DNA from: CAZJWR01 sp964549765
Lineage (GTDB): Bacteria; Zixibacteria; MSB-5A5; GN15; JAAZOE01
Direction: 5' to 3'
Assembly: GCA_964549765.1 (NCBI GenBank)
Contig: CAZJWR010000061.1
Location: 1 to 21,895 of the forward strand
DNA: 21,895 nucleotides
Part shown: positions 7,624 to 13,858 of the stretch, in pieces
Numbering within the stretch: the first letter of the stretch is position 1
Layout: every line of letters begins with the position of its first letter
Translations under genes and position numbers: made by a program
The notes under the pieces: model-generated
Seen by the model: the letters and a program-made list of their open reading frames with translations, nothing else
Told to the model about the DNA's origin: nothing
The model's database searches: none

Positions 7624-8562
7624 TTATCTTGTTTTGTACCCAAATTCGAAGAGTTTTTCAAGCCAATCGTCGACCAACTCCTTACTTGAATGAAGGGCGT
7701 CATCATTTTTCTCTACCCATCCGAAGTTTCCGGTTTGATCCTTTGAAAAATCATATTCATGTTTCTCAAAGACCTTGGGATGTTTCCTAATATAGGGATC
7801 ATTTACGGCATCAACAATACTACAAATCAATTCGGAATCGATAAGAGTATTTGAAGCTATCCAATTCCAAGTAATGTTGAGCAAAAGACCAAATGATGAA
7901 ATTTTGATTTCTCGGAGAGAATCGGTCAGAATAAGAAAATGTTTATTTCCAGCATAAGTCATTAGCTCTGTCATTCTCGCCTTTAAGTAGGTTTTTAGCT
8001 CGTTGAATTCATGCCCAGAATCTCGTACCGCTGCCTCGCTGTTTAGATATTTTTTCAGATCAGCCTCCCATTGAATTTCTTTTTCATTTCTTTCAATTTT
8101 TTCTTCCAAGGTTTCAGCTTTTGGTTCACCGCCATTGCGTTGAACATGTGCATCAATAATTGTAGCTAATGTCTCGATGTTATACCGTTGTGAGCAATTA
8201 AACCAGATTTGCGTTTTAGGATACCAATTAGGAATCGCTAGCTCTTGTTCAAGTTTTATAAAAAGCAAAAAATCAAACCCTTTAATCAGTACCCTACTCT
8301 TTATCGCGGCTTCTTCGATACGAGTCCAGTTGGTTTTGCCCCATTTTTCTCGATAGAGCACAATGACTACTCTTGATTCTTCACGGAATATCCTGGTGAA
8401 TTTCTCAATACCATCTGTTCCTGCCACCTCACGTTGCCTGTTGGGATAAATAAAGGTTTTATAGGAATATGCATGCTCCAGTTGATTGCACAAACGTATT
8501 GCAAGGTTTTCATCCTCCCTTAAGAAAGAAATCCCAACATCATAATTGAATTTGCTTCCCAT
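7624..8562 (-). CDS. TIR-domain protein with unrecognised C-terminal domain
   Basis: A 312-residue protein. Residues 5-150 look like a TIR/SEFIR fold: YDVGISFLREDENLAIRLCNQL (strand A and helix A), then a conserved-looking FIYPNRQREVAGTDG, SRVVIVLYREKWGKTNWTRIEEAAI, in which Glu83 or Glu84 sits where NADase TIR domains place their catalytic glutamate, and DFLLFIKLE. Residues 160-312 are a separate, charged, largely helical region that I cannot assign. Bacterial TIR proteins commonly consume NAD or make signalling nucleotides in anti-phage defence. The start at 8562 is chosen because AGGAG lies 8 bases upstream; a longer frame from 8592 would begin upstream of that site. The gene is strikingly AT-rich compared with its neighbours, which supports recent transfer. 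No Thoeris ThsA or other known TIR partner is adjacent. Confidence 0.7.
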   Translation of the reverse strand: MGSKFNYDVGISFLREDENLAIRLCNQLEHAYSYKTFIYPNRQREVAGTDGIEKFTRIFREESRVVIVLYREKWGKTNWTRIEEAAIKSRVLIKGFDFLLFIKLEQELAIPNWYPKTQIWFNCSQRYNIETLATIIDAHVQRNGGEPKAETLEEKIERNEKEIQWEADLKKYLNSEAAVRDSGHEFNELKTYLKARMTELMTYAGNKHFLILTDSLREIKISSFGLLLNITWNWIASNTLIDSELICSIVDAVNDPYIRKHPKVFEKHEYDFSKDQTGNFGWVEKNDDALHSSKELVDDWLEKLFEFGYKTR

Positions 8563-8583
8563 AATTATGCTCCTAAGCCTAGG

Positions 8584-8593
8584 ACCCACCATT
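8584..8593 (+). repeat. 10-base direct repeat, right copy (ACCCACCATT)
   Basis: Second copy of the repeat seen at 6782-6791. It lies 22 bases upstream of the TIR start and forms part of an imperfect dyad (CCCACCAT/ATGATGGG). The two copies delimit a 1.8 kb AT-rich segment. Confidence 0.4.
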
Positions 8594-8628
8594 CATGATG
8601 GGAATGGGATTTGTTCCGGCGGCGCGGC

Positions 8629-9201
8629 TTACCGATATTCGGCGACGTCGTGCAGCGTGCCGGGGTCGGGCGGGCCGACGACGATGTTGGTTATGGTCAT
8701 GGACTGATCGACCACGAAATTGATCGGGAAGCTGACCACGTTCAGCGTCAGCATGTAACTGCTGGCCGGGTCTTGCAGAAAACGGCAGTTAGAACAGTAT
8801 TCCTTCTGCAGATCGCGCAGCTCGGCCGGATCGGCTCCCGAAAGAAGAATGAATCGGCTCTGCTGCGCCGGATCGGTCAATTCCTTCTTGAATAATTCCA
8901 ACTGGGATTTGCACGCTCCGCAATCGGGGGAGATGAATGATATCATCGATCGCTGGCCGACAATGTTTTTCAGATCGACGGTGTCGCCGTCCAGATCCTG
9001 GAGCTCGGCGTCGGGCAGAGTGATACCGACATCGAGGCCGGTGCCCATTTTGTCGAGAATTTGCCTGGTCGTTTCAGCCCGAAACTGCTTGCTGCGGTAT
9101 TTTTGCACGATGCCGGCGGCGGTGACGCCAAGAACATAGGCCACGCCGACGGTTACCGCGATCGCCAGCACAAAGACGACAGTTTTGCGCCCTTTTCCCA
9201 T
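8629..9201 (-). CDS. Membrane-anchored TlpA/AhpC-like thioredoxin-fold protein
   Basis: A 190-residue protein with a single N-terminal membrane helix (about residues 7-30, TVVFVLAIAVTVGVAYVLGV), predicted to hold the rest outside the cytoplasm. The body is a thioredoxin-fold domain: LPDAELQDLDGDTVDL, then SMISFISPDCGACKSQL with a CGAC redox motif (Cys94, Cys97), then a second Cys pair Cys136-x2-Cys139 (EYCSNC), and FPINFVVDQ with the conserved cis-proline region. The family passes electrons to or from periplasmic thiols, for instance in cytochrome c or metalloprotein maturation. The second CxxC is uncommon and could form a relay with the first. The Shine-Dalgarno AGGAGG lies 11 bases before the ATG, rather far. 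It has its own strong promoter at 9249-9277. Confidence 0.8.
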   Translation of the reverse strand: MGKGRKTVVFVLAIAVTVGVAYVLGVTAAGIVQKYRSKQFRAETTRQILDKMGTGLDVGITLPDAELQDLDGDTVDLKNIVGQRSMISFISPDCGACKSQLELFKKELTDPAQQSRFILLSGADPAELRDLQKEYCSNCRFLQDPASSYMLTLNVVSFPINFVVDQSMTITNIVVGPPDPGTLHDVAEYR

Positions 9202-9248
9202 AGCCGCAGTTGCCTCCTTCCACGTGAAATCGTAAAATGCCTGACAAC

Positions 9249-9277
9249 TATATAACCCCCCAAGGGAATCTTGTCAA
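9249..9277 (-). promoter_or_regulatory. Promoter of the TlpA-like gene
   Basis: On the minus strand TTGACA (9272-9277), a 17-base spacer and TATATA (9249-9254). Start near 9242, leader of about 40 bases before ATG 9201. This is one of the best sigma-70-type promoters in the window. Confidence 0.7.
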
Positions 9278-9385
9278 TATGGAAAGAGGCATCGCACCGG
9301 CGAAACAATGAGAATGACCCCGCGAAGCGTACAATGTAACTGAAGATTCGAGAGGAAACAGGGCGTAGAAGGAGCATGCAAGATA

Positions 9386-9870
9386 ATGAGTGATACTCCC
9401 GTCGTATTCGTCACCGGGGCCAATCGCGGCATCGGCTTCGAGTACGTCCGGCAACTGGTCGACCGCAACGATCAGGTTGTCGCCGGATATCGCAGCGAAG
9501 CCCGATCCCGCGATCTGCTGGCGATGGCGAAGAAGCGTGCTAATCTCGATGCGGTCAAAGTCGATGTGACCGACCAGGCTCAGATCGAAAACATACGCGA
9601 TATCATCTCCGACAGGTTCGGACGGCTCGATATGCTGATTAACAACGCCGGCATCCAGATCAAATACGACGACGNNNNNNNNNNNNNNNNNNNNNNNNNN
9701 NNNNNNNNNNNNNNNNNNNNNNNNNNNNNNNNNNNNNNNNNNNNNNNNNNNNNNNNNNNNNNNNNNNNNNNNNNGATTCGGTGGCGGGGATGCTGAAGGT
9801 TATCGATAATTTGAAGGAACAAGACAGCGGTCGGTTTATCGGCTATGACGGGCGGCCGCGGTCGTATTGA
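9386..9870 (+). CDS. Short-chain dehydrogenase/reductase, interrupted by an assembly gap
   Basis: An SDR-family NAD(P)-dependent oxidoreductase. The first 96 residues are visible: the cofactor-binding glycine motif TGANRGIG, the acidic VDVTD after strand 4, and NNAG. Then 100 Ns (9675-9774) hide the middle, including the expected catalytic Ser and Tyr-x3-Lys. After the gap the frame ending in TGA at 9868-9870 reads DSVAGMLKVIDNLKEQDSGR then FIGYDGRPRSY, a typical SDR C-terminus. The two halves are in different frames only because the N-run is an arbitrary 100 bases. A usual SDR length of 230-250 residues implies that roughly 310-370 bases are missing. AAGGAG lies 11 bases before the ATG. Substrate unknown. 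Confidence 0.8.
9675..9774. other. Assembly gap (100 Ns)
   Basis: Exactly 100 unknown bases, the conventional placeholder for a gap of unknown size. It falls within the dehydrogenase gene, and the continuity of that gene supports the join made by the assembler. Confidence 0.95.
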
Positions 9871-9908
9871 AATAAAAATCCGGGCCAATCACATCAGCCC
9901 GGGTCTTT
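9871..9908. terminator. Bidirectional terminator between SDR and thioredoxin genes
   Basis: CCGGGC (9880-9885) and GCCCGG (9897-9902) form a 6-bp stem with an 11-base loop. On the minus strand it is followed by ATTTTTATT, a good U-run for the thioredoxin operon; on the plus strand by GTCTTTAT, a weaker one for the dehydrogenase. It starts right after the dehydrogenase stop. Confidence 0.75.
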
Positions 9909-9932
9909 ATGCTAACGTGAATACCGAAAAGA

Positions 9933-10466
9933 TTATTTCTTTTTGTCGGCGGGCAGGGCCTTGTATTCGTTGTACGAGTAGTCCCGATAATATCCGTCGC
10001 CGATATATTCGGCGATATCGCCGAAGGTGGCGGCGTTGATATATCCCGGCTGGCCGCCCAGCAGGGAACCGTCGGGGGCGAAGAAGAACGAGGCTGGGTA
10101 GCCGCGCACACCCAACTGGGTGGCGGCGTCGGCGTAGGATAGCTTTTCTCCCAGGAAATTGGTCGTGCCGGATGTTTCCGGATTGATTTCCAGGGCGATG
10201 AATTTATCGTTCAAAAGCTCCTGAACTTTCGGGTCGGTGAAGGTCGATGTTTTCATTTTCTTGCAGAAGGTGCACCATTCGGTATGCACGAACAGGTAGA
10301 CCGGTTTGCCCGCTTCGGCGATGGCCGCTTTGGTGATGGCCGGGTCCTGCCACGTGATGCTTTTCTGCCATTCTCCGGCCGCCGCCCACGAGCTTCCCCG
10401 GAATCCGTTAACTGCAAGGAATCCGACGATCATGACGGCCAGAACGACCAGAATCGATTTTTTCAT
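9933..10466 (-). CDS. Exported thioredoxin-fold protein (SoxW/thioredoxin_7-like)
   Basis: A 177-residue protein with a signal peptide (MKKSILVVLAVMIVGFLAVN, probable cleavage after SSWAAA) and one thioredoxin domain: KPVYLFVHTEWCTFCKKMKT with redox cysteines Cys65 and Cys68, DPKVQELLNDKFIALEIN, and the cis-proline segment LGVRGYPASFFFAPDG. This is the arrangement of the periplasmic thioredoxin_7/SoxW group, which reduces or isomerises disulfides of exported proteins and shows preference for specific partners. ATG 10466 has AGGAG ten bases upstream; a TTG three codons earlier would be almost on top of that site, so I reject it. It is the last gene of the OsmC-DUF302-FmdB operon, 46 bases after FmdB, and is followed by a terminator. 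Confidence 0.85.
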   Translation of the reverse strand: MKKSILVVLAVMIVGFLAVNGFRGSSWAAAGEWQKSITWQDPAITKAAIAEAGKPVYLFVHTEWCTFCKKMKTSTFTDPKVQELLNDKFIALEINPETSGTTNFLGEKLSYADAATQLGVRGYPASFFFAPDGSLLGGQPGYINAATFGDIAEYIGDGYYRDYSYNEYKALPADKKK

Positions 10467-10512
10467 GTTTCTCAAACTCCTATCCGCTCACGGCGGAACT
10501 GCGATGTTATCC

Positions 10513-10731
10513 TCACGAATAGCGGCTGCTGGGCGCGCAGTTGCTGCAACTGTCCTTGGAGCAGGATGAAAACGACCCGCGCCTGACATTGGAAGCGAAA
10601 GTCGAAAACATGCGGCCGGTCTGATCCGATCCGCAGGCGGGACACACCGGCGAACTGTCCGGCACGGATTTGCCGACCAGTTCCTCGAAAACGTGCCCGC
10701 AATCGCTGCATTTATATTCATATAACGGCAT
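10513..10731 (-). CDS. FmdB-family zinc-ribbon protein
   Basis: A 72-residue small protein with the FmdB/CxxC_CxxC_SSSS signature: MPLYEYKCSDCGHVFE with Cys8 and Cys11, then Cys30-x2-Cys33 (VCPACGSD), making one zinc ribbon. The tail is Ser- and Cys-rich (FSSCSKDSCSNCAPSS), typical of the family. FmdB was named as a putative regulator of formamidase, but its members are widespread and mostly uncharacterised. The start follows the stop of the DUF302 gene by 8 bases, with AGGA six bases before ATG. Being inside an operon of thiol-active proteins, the extra tail cysteines may have a redox role; that is inference. Confidence 0.85.
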   Translation of the reverse strand: MPLYEYKCSDCGHVFEELVGKSVPDSSPVCPACGSDQTGRMFSTFASNVRRGSFSSCSKDSCSNCAPSSRYS

Positions 10732-10739
10732 AGCTGATC

Positions 10740-11132
10740 CTATTTCCCCGATGCCGCCCGATCGACAATCTCGACGACGATTTTATCGACCTCGCCGGCC
10801 AGCTGTTCCAGTCCGGCCTGAGGCATGAAGTCGGCGATCGCCGCCGGACGCATGGCTTTTATCCTGGTTTTTCCACCCTCGGTGTAGACATTGATTTTGC
10901 ACGGCATGAACAACGATACGCTTATGTTCTCCTTGAGCGCCTCGTGCGCGAATTTGCCGTTGCAGATTTCGATTATTTTCAACGGTCCCCTTTCGAAGCC
11001 TTTTTCGGCCAGGGTAGCCTGAACATCATGCACGTGCAGCACCCGAAACGATTTTTCGGCGCTGAGCCTTTCAACATCGGCGACAACCTCGTTGAACGGC
11101 CGGTCGGTATCCACGTGATATTCTATTTCCAT
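10740..11132 (-). CDS. DUF302 family protein
   Basis: A 130-residue cytoplasmic protein with the DUF302 layout: EIEYHVDTDRPFNEVVADVERL, then GFRVLHVHD-type strand (here SFRVLHVHDVQATLAEKGF), KIIEICNGKFAHEAL and ISVSLFMPCKINVYTEGGKTRI. Cys57 and Cys78 are the two cysteines and lie at conserved family positions (I-C-N and M-P-C). The biochemical function of DUF302 is not established; it often occurs with sulfur, thiol or metal-related genes. There are only four bases between the OsmC stop and this ATG, so it is co-transcribed. Confidence 0.85.
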   Translation of the reverse strand: MEIEYHVDTDRPFNEVVADVERLSAEKSFRVLHVHDVQATLAEKGFERGPLKIIEICNGKFAHEALKENISVSLFMPCKINVYTEGGKTRIKAMRPAAIADFMPQAGLEQLAGEVDKIVVEIVDRAASGK

Positions 11133-11136
11133 CGTC

Positions 11137-11553
11137 TCATTCCCCGTTTATCGTGATGCTGTGGGTGATCTTGGTCACTCCGGCCATGGTGTTTGTCACC
11201 GAGCAGTATCGTTCCTGCGACAGTTCGATGGCCCGTTCCAGCTTGGCCTGGTCGAGATTTTTGCCGGTGAAAACGTATTCGATATTGGCCCGAGTGATGA
11301 ACTTCGGATGGTCTTCCTTTTGCTCGGAATCGATATGGATGGTCAGGGCGCTGATCTCCTGTTTCATTTTCTGGGCGATCAACACGACGTCGATTCCCGT
11401 GCATCCGGCCAGCCCGAACAGCATCAGTTCCAGGGGTTGATATCCGGCCTCGTCGCCGCCGGCTTTTTTCGAACCATCGGTCGTAATCTCATGTCCGAAT
11501 CGGGAAGTCCCCGTAAACTTCAATCCCCCCTTCCAATCCATGCTAATCTTCAA
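11137..11553 (-). CDS. OsmC/YhfA-like thiol peroxidase-fold protein
   Basis: A 138-residue OsmC-family protein. Members reduce organic hydroperoxides or related electrophiles through two cysteines. Both are present: Cys51 in LFGLAGCTGIDVVLIAQKM and Cys117 in SQERYCSVTNTM. The spacing and the G-C-T-x-I/M-D-V motif match the YhfA/OsmC-like branch rather than Ohr. The frame starts at TTG 11553, which has GGAGG six bases upstream; ATG four codons later (11541) lacks a ribosome site, so the TTG is the likely start. First gene of a four-gene operon with DUF302, FmdB and an exported thioredoxin. Confidence 0.85.
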   Translation of the reverse strand: MKISMDWKGGLKFTGTSRFGHEITTDGSKKAGGDEAGYQPLELMLFGLAGCTGIDVVLIAQKMKQEISALTIHIDSEQKEDHPKFITRANIEYVFTGKNLDQAKLERAIELSQERYCSVTNTMAGVTKITHSITINGE

Positions 11554-11586
11554 GGCGTACCTCCATCATCGCTATTTATACTCTTT

Positions 11587-11615
11587 TAGATACCCACAAC
11601 GGCAAAAGGATTCAA
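11587..11615 (-). promoter_or_regulatory. Candidate promoter of the OsmC operon
   Basis: On the minus strand TTGAAT (11610-11615), 17 bases, TATCTA (11587-11592). The start near 11580 leaves a leader of about 27 bases before TTG 11553. The -35 lies in one arm of an imperfect inverted repeat at 11601-11641. Confidence 0.5.
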
Positions 11616-11641
11616 AAGTTTATGTCTTTTTTGATCCTGCC
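11601..11641. repeat. Imperfect inverted repeat over the -35 of the OsmC operon
   Basis: Left arm GGCAaaaGGATtCAAAAG, a 7-base centre, right arm CTTTTTTGATCCTGCC. The blocks GGCA/TGCC, GGAT/ATCC and CAAAAG/CTTTTTTG pair in order with small bulges. The overlap with the promoter suggests an operator, but a transcript structure from the plus strand is equally possible. Confidence 0.35.
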
Positions 11642-11974
11642 GCGATCCTTCAATCTCCGCGAGCTTCCATTTGCCGAAAGCCGCCGACGTGGGCAGCCGT
11701 CAATCGGTTGCCCGTTCCAGATCACCGAAATATAGCCGATTGGGGACGATAAGCCAATGGCTGATCATCCGTTTTTCATCAAATTTTTGGAACCGGGTAC
11801 GTCGGGGAGGAGTATATTTAAGTGAGGAAAGCATTGCTGGAGTTTTCGAGAAGGAACACGTAATTTTCTCCTTTTAACTGGGAAAGGCGGGTCGAGACAG
11901 CCCGCCTTTTTTAATACTCGCAGGCGCATTTCGGATCGTATCATTCCAAAAGCTCATTCCCGGTCAAAAAGCAG
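11642..11974. other. Mostly non-coding stretch before the tRNA operon
   Basis: No convincing gene. A 68-codon plus-strand frame (11671-11877) ends four bases before a terminator hairpin but starts at a TTG with no ribosome site and has no recognisable family. A TATATT at 11813-11818 could be a -10 with a poor -35; a transcript from about 11825 to the terminator at 11883-11912 would be some 90 bases, which makes a small RNA conceivable. Confidence 0.4.
11883..11912 (+). terminator. Rho-independent terminator
   Basis: Stem GGCGGG (11886-11891) and CCCGCC (11901-11906), extended by AAA/TTT, loop of 9 bases, followed by TTTTTT. It reads on the plus strand although no firm plus-strand gene precedes it, which is why an upstream small RNA or tiny gene deserves a look. 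It also insulates the tRNA promoter. Confidence 0.85.
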
Positions 11975-12002
11975 TTGACAAGCCGCGCACGGAGCCTATA
12001 TT
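11975..12002 (+). promoter_or_regulatory. Promoter of the tRNA-Lys pair
   Basis: TTGACA (11975-11980), 16-base GC-rich spacer, TATATT (11997-12002), with the first tRNA beginning 20 bases downstream. The perfect -35 and close spacing fit a strong stable-RNA promoter. Confidence 0.85.
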
Positions 12003-12022
12003 GAAAAGCTTGAAAAATATTC

Positions 12023-12094
12023 GGGGGTGTAGCTCAGTGGTAGAGCATCTGCCTTTTAAGCAGGTGGTCGAAGGTTCGATCCCTTCCACCCTCA
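12023..12094 (+). tRNA. tRNA-Lys (UUU)
   Basis: All four arms can be drawn: acceptor GGGGGTG with CACCCTC, D-arm GCTCAGTGGTAGAGC, anticodon stem TCTGC/GCAGG with loop CTTTTAA, and T-arm GAAGG-TTCGATC-CCTTC. The anticodon is UUU (lysine). Discriminator A at 12094; the CCA end is not encoded. Confidence 0.96.
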
Positions 12095-12102
12095 TAGAGA
12101 AT

Positions 12103-12175
<73 letters not shown>

Positions 12176-12195
12176 TTTTTTATTGGGGGAGATTT

Positions 12196-13503
12196 TCAAA
12201 ACGTCAGGTGCAGCTGCGACCGCATAACATAATCGACCCGATCTCCGTCGATACGGCTGTGAATCAACCATCCGCCATCGTTCTGCCATTTAAGCGAATG
12301 ACCTTCGATGTACACATTGAATCCGACCGTGATTTCTTCCTCCCGGACGACCCGCCCGGCGTCTTCGTACCGGGCTTTGACGGCGTCGAGTTGCTGCTGG
12401 GCGAGAGGCGACTCGGATATATCAGCCTCCTGCCTGGCTTCGGCGATCAACAGTTGTGCGCGATTATAGGCCGCCGACGTTAATTCATCGGTGAAATCGA
12501 CGATGGCATAGCGCGCCGTCACTTCATAGCGGCCCGCGAATCGATACGCGCCCTGAACGAGTCCGCCGGTCATGCCGGTGCGCGTGACATGAGGGCAGCC
12601 GATATCGACCAAACCGATGTATCCGATTCCGTCGAATGATGCGCCGTGATATTTCAGGAGCACTTCCGGGGCGAAGCGCCCGGTCAGGTTTTGATAGCGA
12701 TTCGGATCGAAATCCCATCCGGCGCTTAATCCCACGCTGCCGCGCAAGTCGCCGCCCTTGTCGTCGCTGTCGGATTGCAGGGAGATGCCGTCCGGATTAT
12801 ATGAAACATGCGCGAACAGCGCCGGATAAAATCCCGCCATCGGGCCGGGATCGGCAAGATCGGAGGGGTTGGACACCGGTTCGCCATAGATGCCGGCCAG
12901 GCCGACGGCGTGCGACGCCCGGGCGTTCTGGCCGGAAAAGATGCCGATTTCATAGCCCCACTTCGGCGGCTTTTCGTAGCCGTTGTGGATGGTCAGACCC
13001 ATCTGGCGTTCGGCCCCGAAATACCCGGTCACGATGGCCCAATCGGCGAAAGTCAGGCGCTGGAAGGATTGTATGCGGTATCGGGTAAACGGGATTTTGT
13101 ATTGACCGATGCGAATGTGATTCGACTTGTACCAGCGATAATCGAATTGCATATCCATCAATTCCAGCGAACCGGGCGCGAGGCTGAGGTGCAGCTTGAA
13201 GGTGAGTTTGTGCTGCGGGAAATCGCCTTGGAGCGTCACGCGAACGCGGCGGGCTTCGGCCGACAGTTTCTCCGTGCGTTCCTTGCCCGGCCCGGCGTCG
13301 CGCGATTCGAACTGGGCGCGCAGTTGGCCCGCGAACTGCAGACGGATTTGGCTGGTGCTGTCGGCGTTGGTTATTTCATAGGGACCGATCGACAGGGATA
13401 TTTGCGGCGCCGGAGGTATGGCGGCAATCGGCGCGGCATGTATGGCATCGGCAAGACAAAACATACCAACCAGGATTATAAGGGACATCATATATCGCGG
13501 CAT
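12196..13503 (-). CDS. OprP/OprO-like outer-membrane porin
   Basis: A 435-residue beta-barrel protein of the Porin_O_P type. From ATG 13503 it begins with a signal peptide (PRYMMSLIILVGMFCLADA, cleavage near AIHA). The barrel starts with QIRLQFAGQLRAQFESRD and continues with strands such as VRVTLQGDF, KLTFKLHLS, HIRIGQYKIPFTRYRIQS, ERQMGLTIHN and YEIGIFSGQN, the G-Q-x-K-x-P-F motif being typical of this family. It ends in SQLHLTF, with a terminal Phe as required for Bam insertion. A charged helical insertion (AAYNRAQLLIAEARQEADIS to RYEDAG) interrupts the late strands. GGGAGG lies six bases before this ATG; the longer frame upstream has no support. OprP/OprO carry phosphate or polyphosphate, but the substrate here cannot be told. 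Confidence 0.8.
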   Translation of the reverse strand: MPRYMMSLIILVGMFCLADAIHAAPIAAIPPAPQISLSIGPYEITNADSTSQIRLQFAGQLRAQFESRDAGPGKERTEKLSAEARRVRVTLQGDFPQHKLTFKLHLSLAPGSLELMDMQFDYRWYKSNHIRIGQYKIPFTRYRIQSFQRLTFADWAIVTGYFGAERQMGLTIHNGYEKPPKWGYEIGIFSGQNARASHAVGLAGIYGEPVSNPSDLADPGPMAGFYPALFAHVSYNPDGISLQSDSDDKGGDLRGSVGLSAGWDFDPNRYQNLTGRFAPEVLLKYHGASFDGIGYIGLVDIGCPHVTRTGMTGGLVQGAYRFAGRYEVTARYAIVDFTDELTSAAYNRAQLLIAEARQEADISESPLAQQQLDAVKARYEDAGRVVREEEITVGFNVYIEGHSLKWQNDGGWLIHSRIDGDRVDYVMRSQLHLTF

Positions 13504-13858
13504 AATCATCCTCCCTGCCCGTGCGGCCAATGATATGGTATTTTGGAAACGGACGCCATAGCTTTTTTCGACGGAGTTTTTTGGATCGGCGGTGCGGCGT
13601 CGACCGCCGCCGGGATGCGATTTCGATTTGGACAAATGACGGTCGAAATGTGTTTGAGTAGTAGAGGGTTATGGGTCTATTCCAAACCGTTGACATGTAA
13701 ATTGTGATTGACAATTCGGGTCGGAATTCATATATTTTAAGTGTGAACATTGAAGTTCATTCTGTTCCGCCGAACCCCCACCTGTTTAGTGGCCAGAGAA
13801 TGGAAGCTCGCACGACTTGAAAGCGAATAATCTTATATAAACGAGGAGGAGTGGTGTT
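13504..13858. other. Divergent intergenic region
   Basis: About 355 bases between the porin gene (minus) and the TPR-activator operon (plus). It holds the strong plus-strand promoter at 13708-13736 and a second TTGACA at 13690-13695 in the same direction, without a fitting -10. I found no convincing promoter for the porin. Confidence 0.5.
13708..13736 (+). promoter_or_regulatory. Promoter of the exported-protein/TPR-activator operon
   Basis: TTGACA (13708-13713), 17-base spacer, TATATT (13731-13736). The start near 13743 leaves a leader of about 115 bases before ATG 13859. It is a housekeeping-type promoter, so the activator gene itself is not sigma-54-dependent. Confidence 0.8.

Noticed and set aside
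7468..7689. 73-codon plus-strand frame between the EVE-like and TIR genes
   Set aside because: It starts at a GTG without a Shine-Dalgarno, covers a hairpin region and overlaps the end of the TIR gene on the other strand.
7624..8562. Thoeris defence system
   Set aside because: A TIR gene alone is not enough; no ThsA-type partner is next to it.
9386..9870. Frameshifted dehydrogenase pseudogene
   Set aside because: The change of frame occurs across an arbitrary 100-N run of unknown true length, so it is no evidence of a broken gene.
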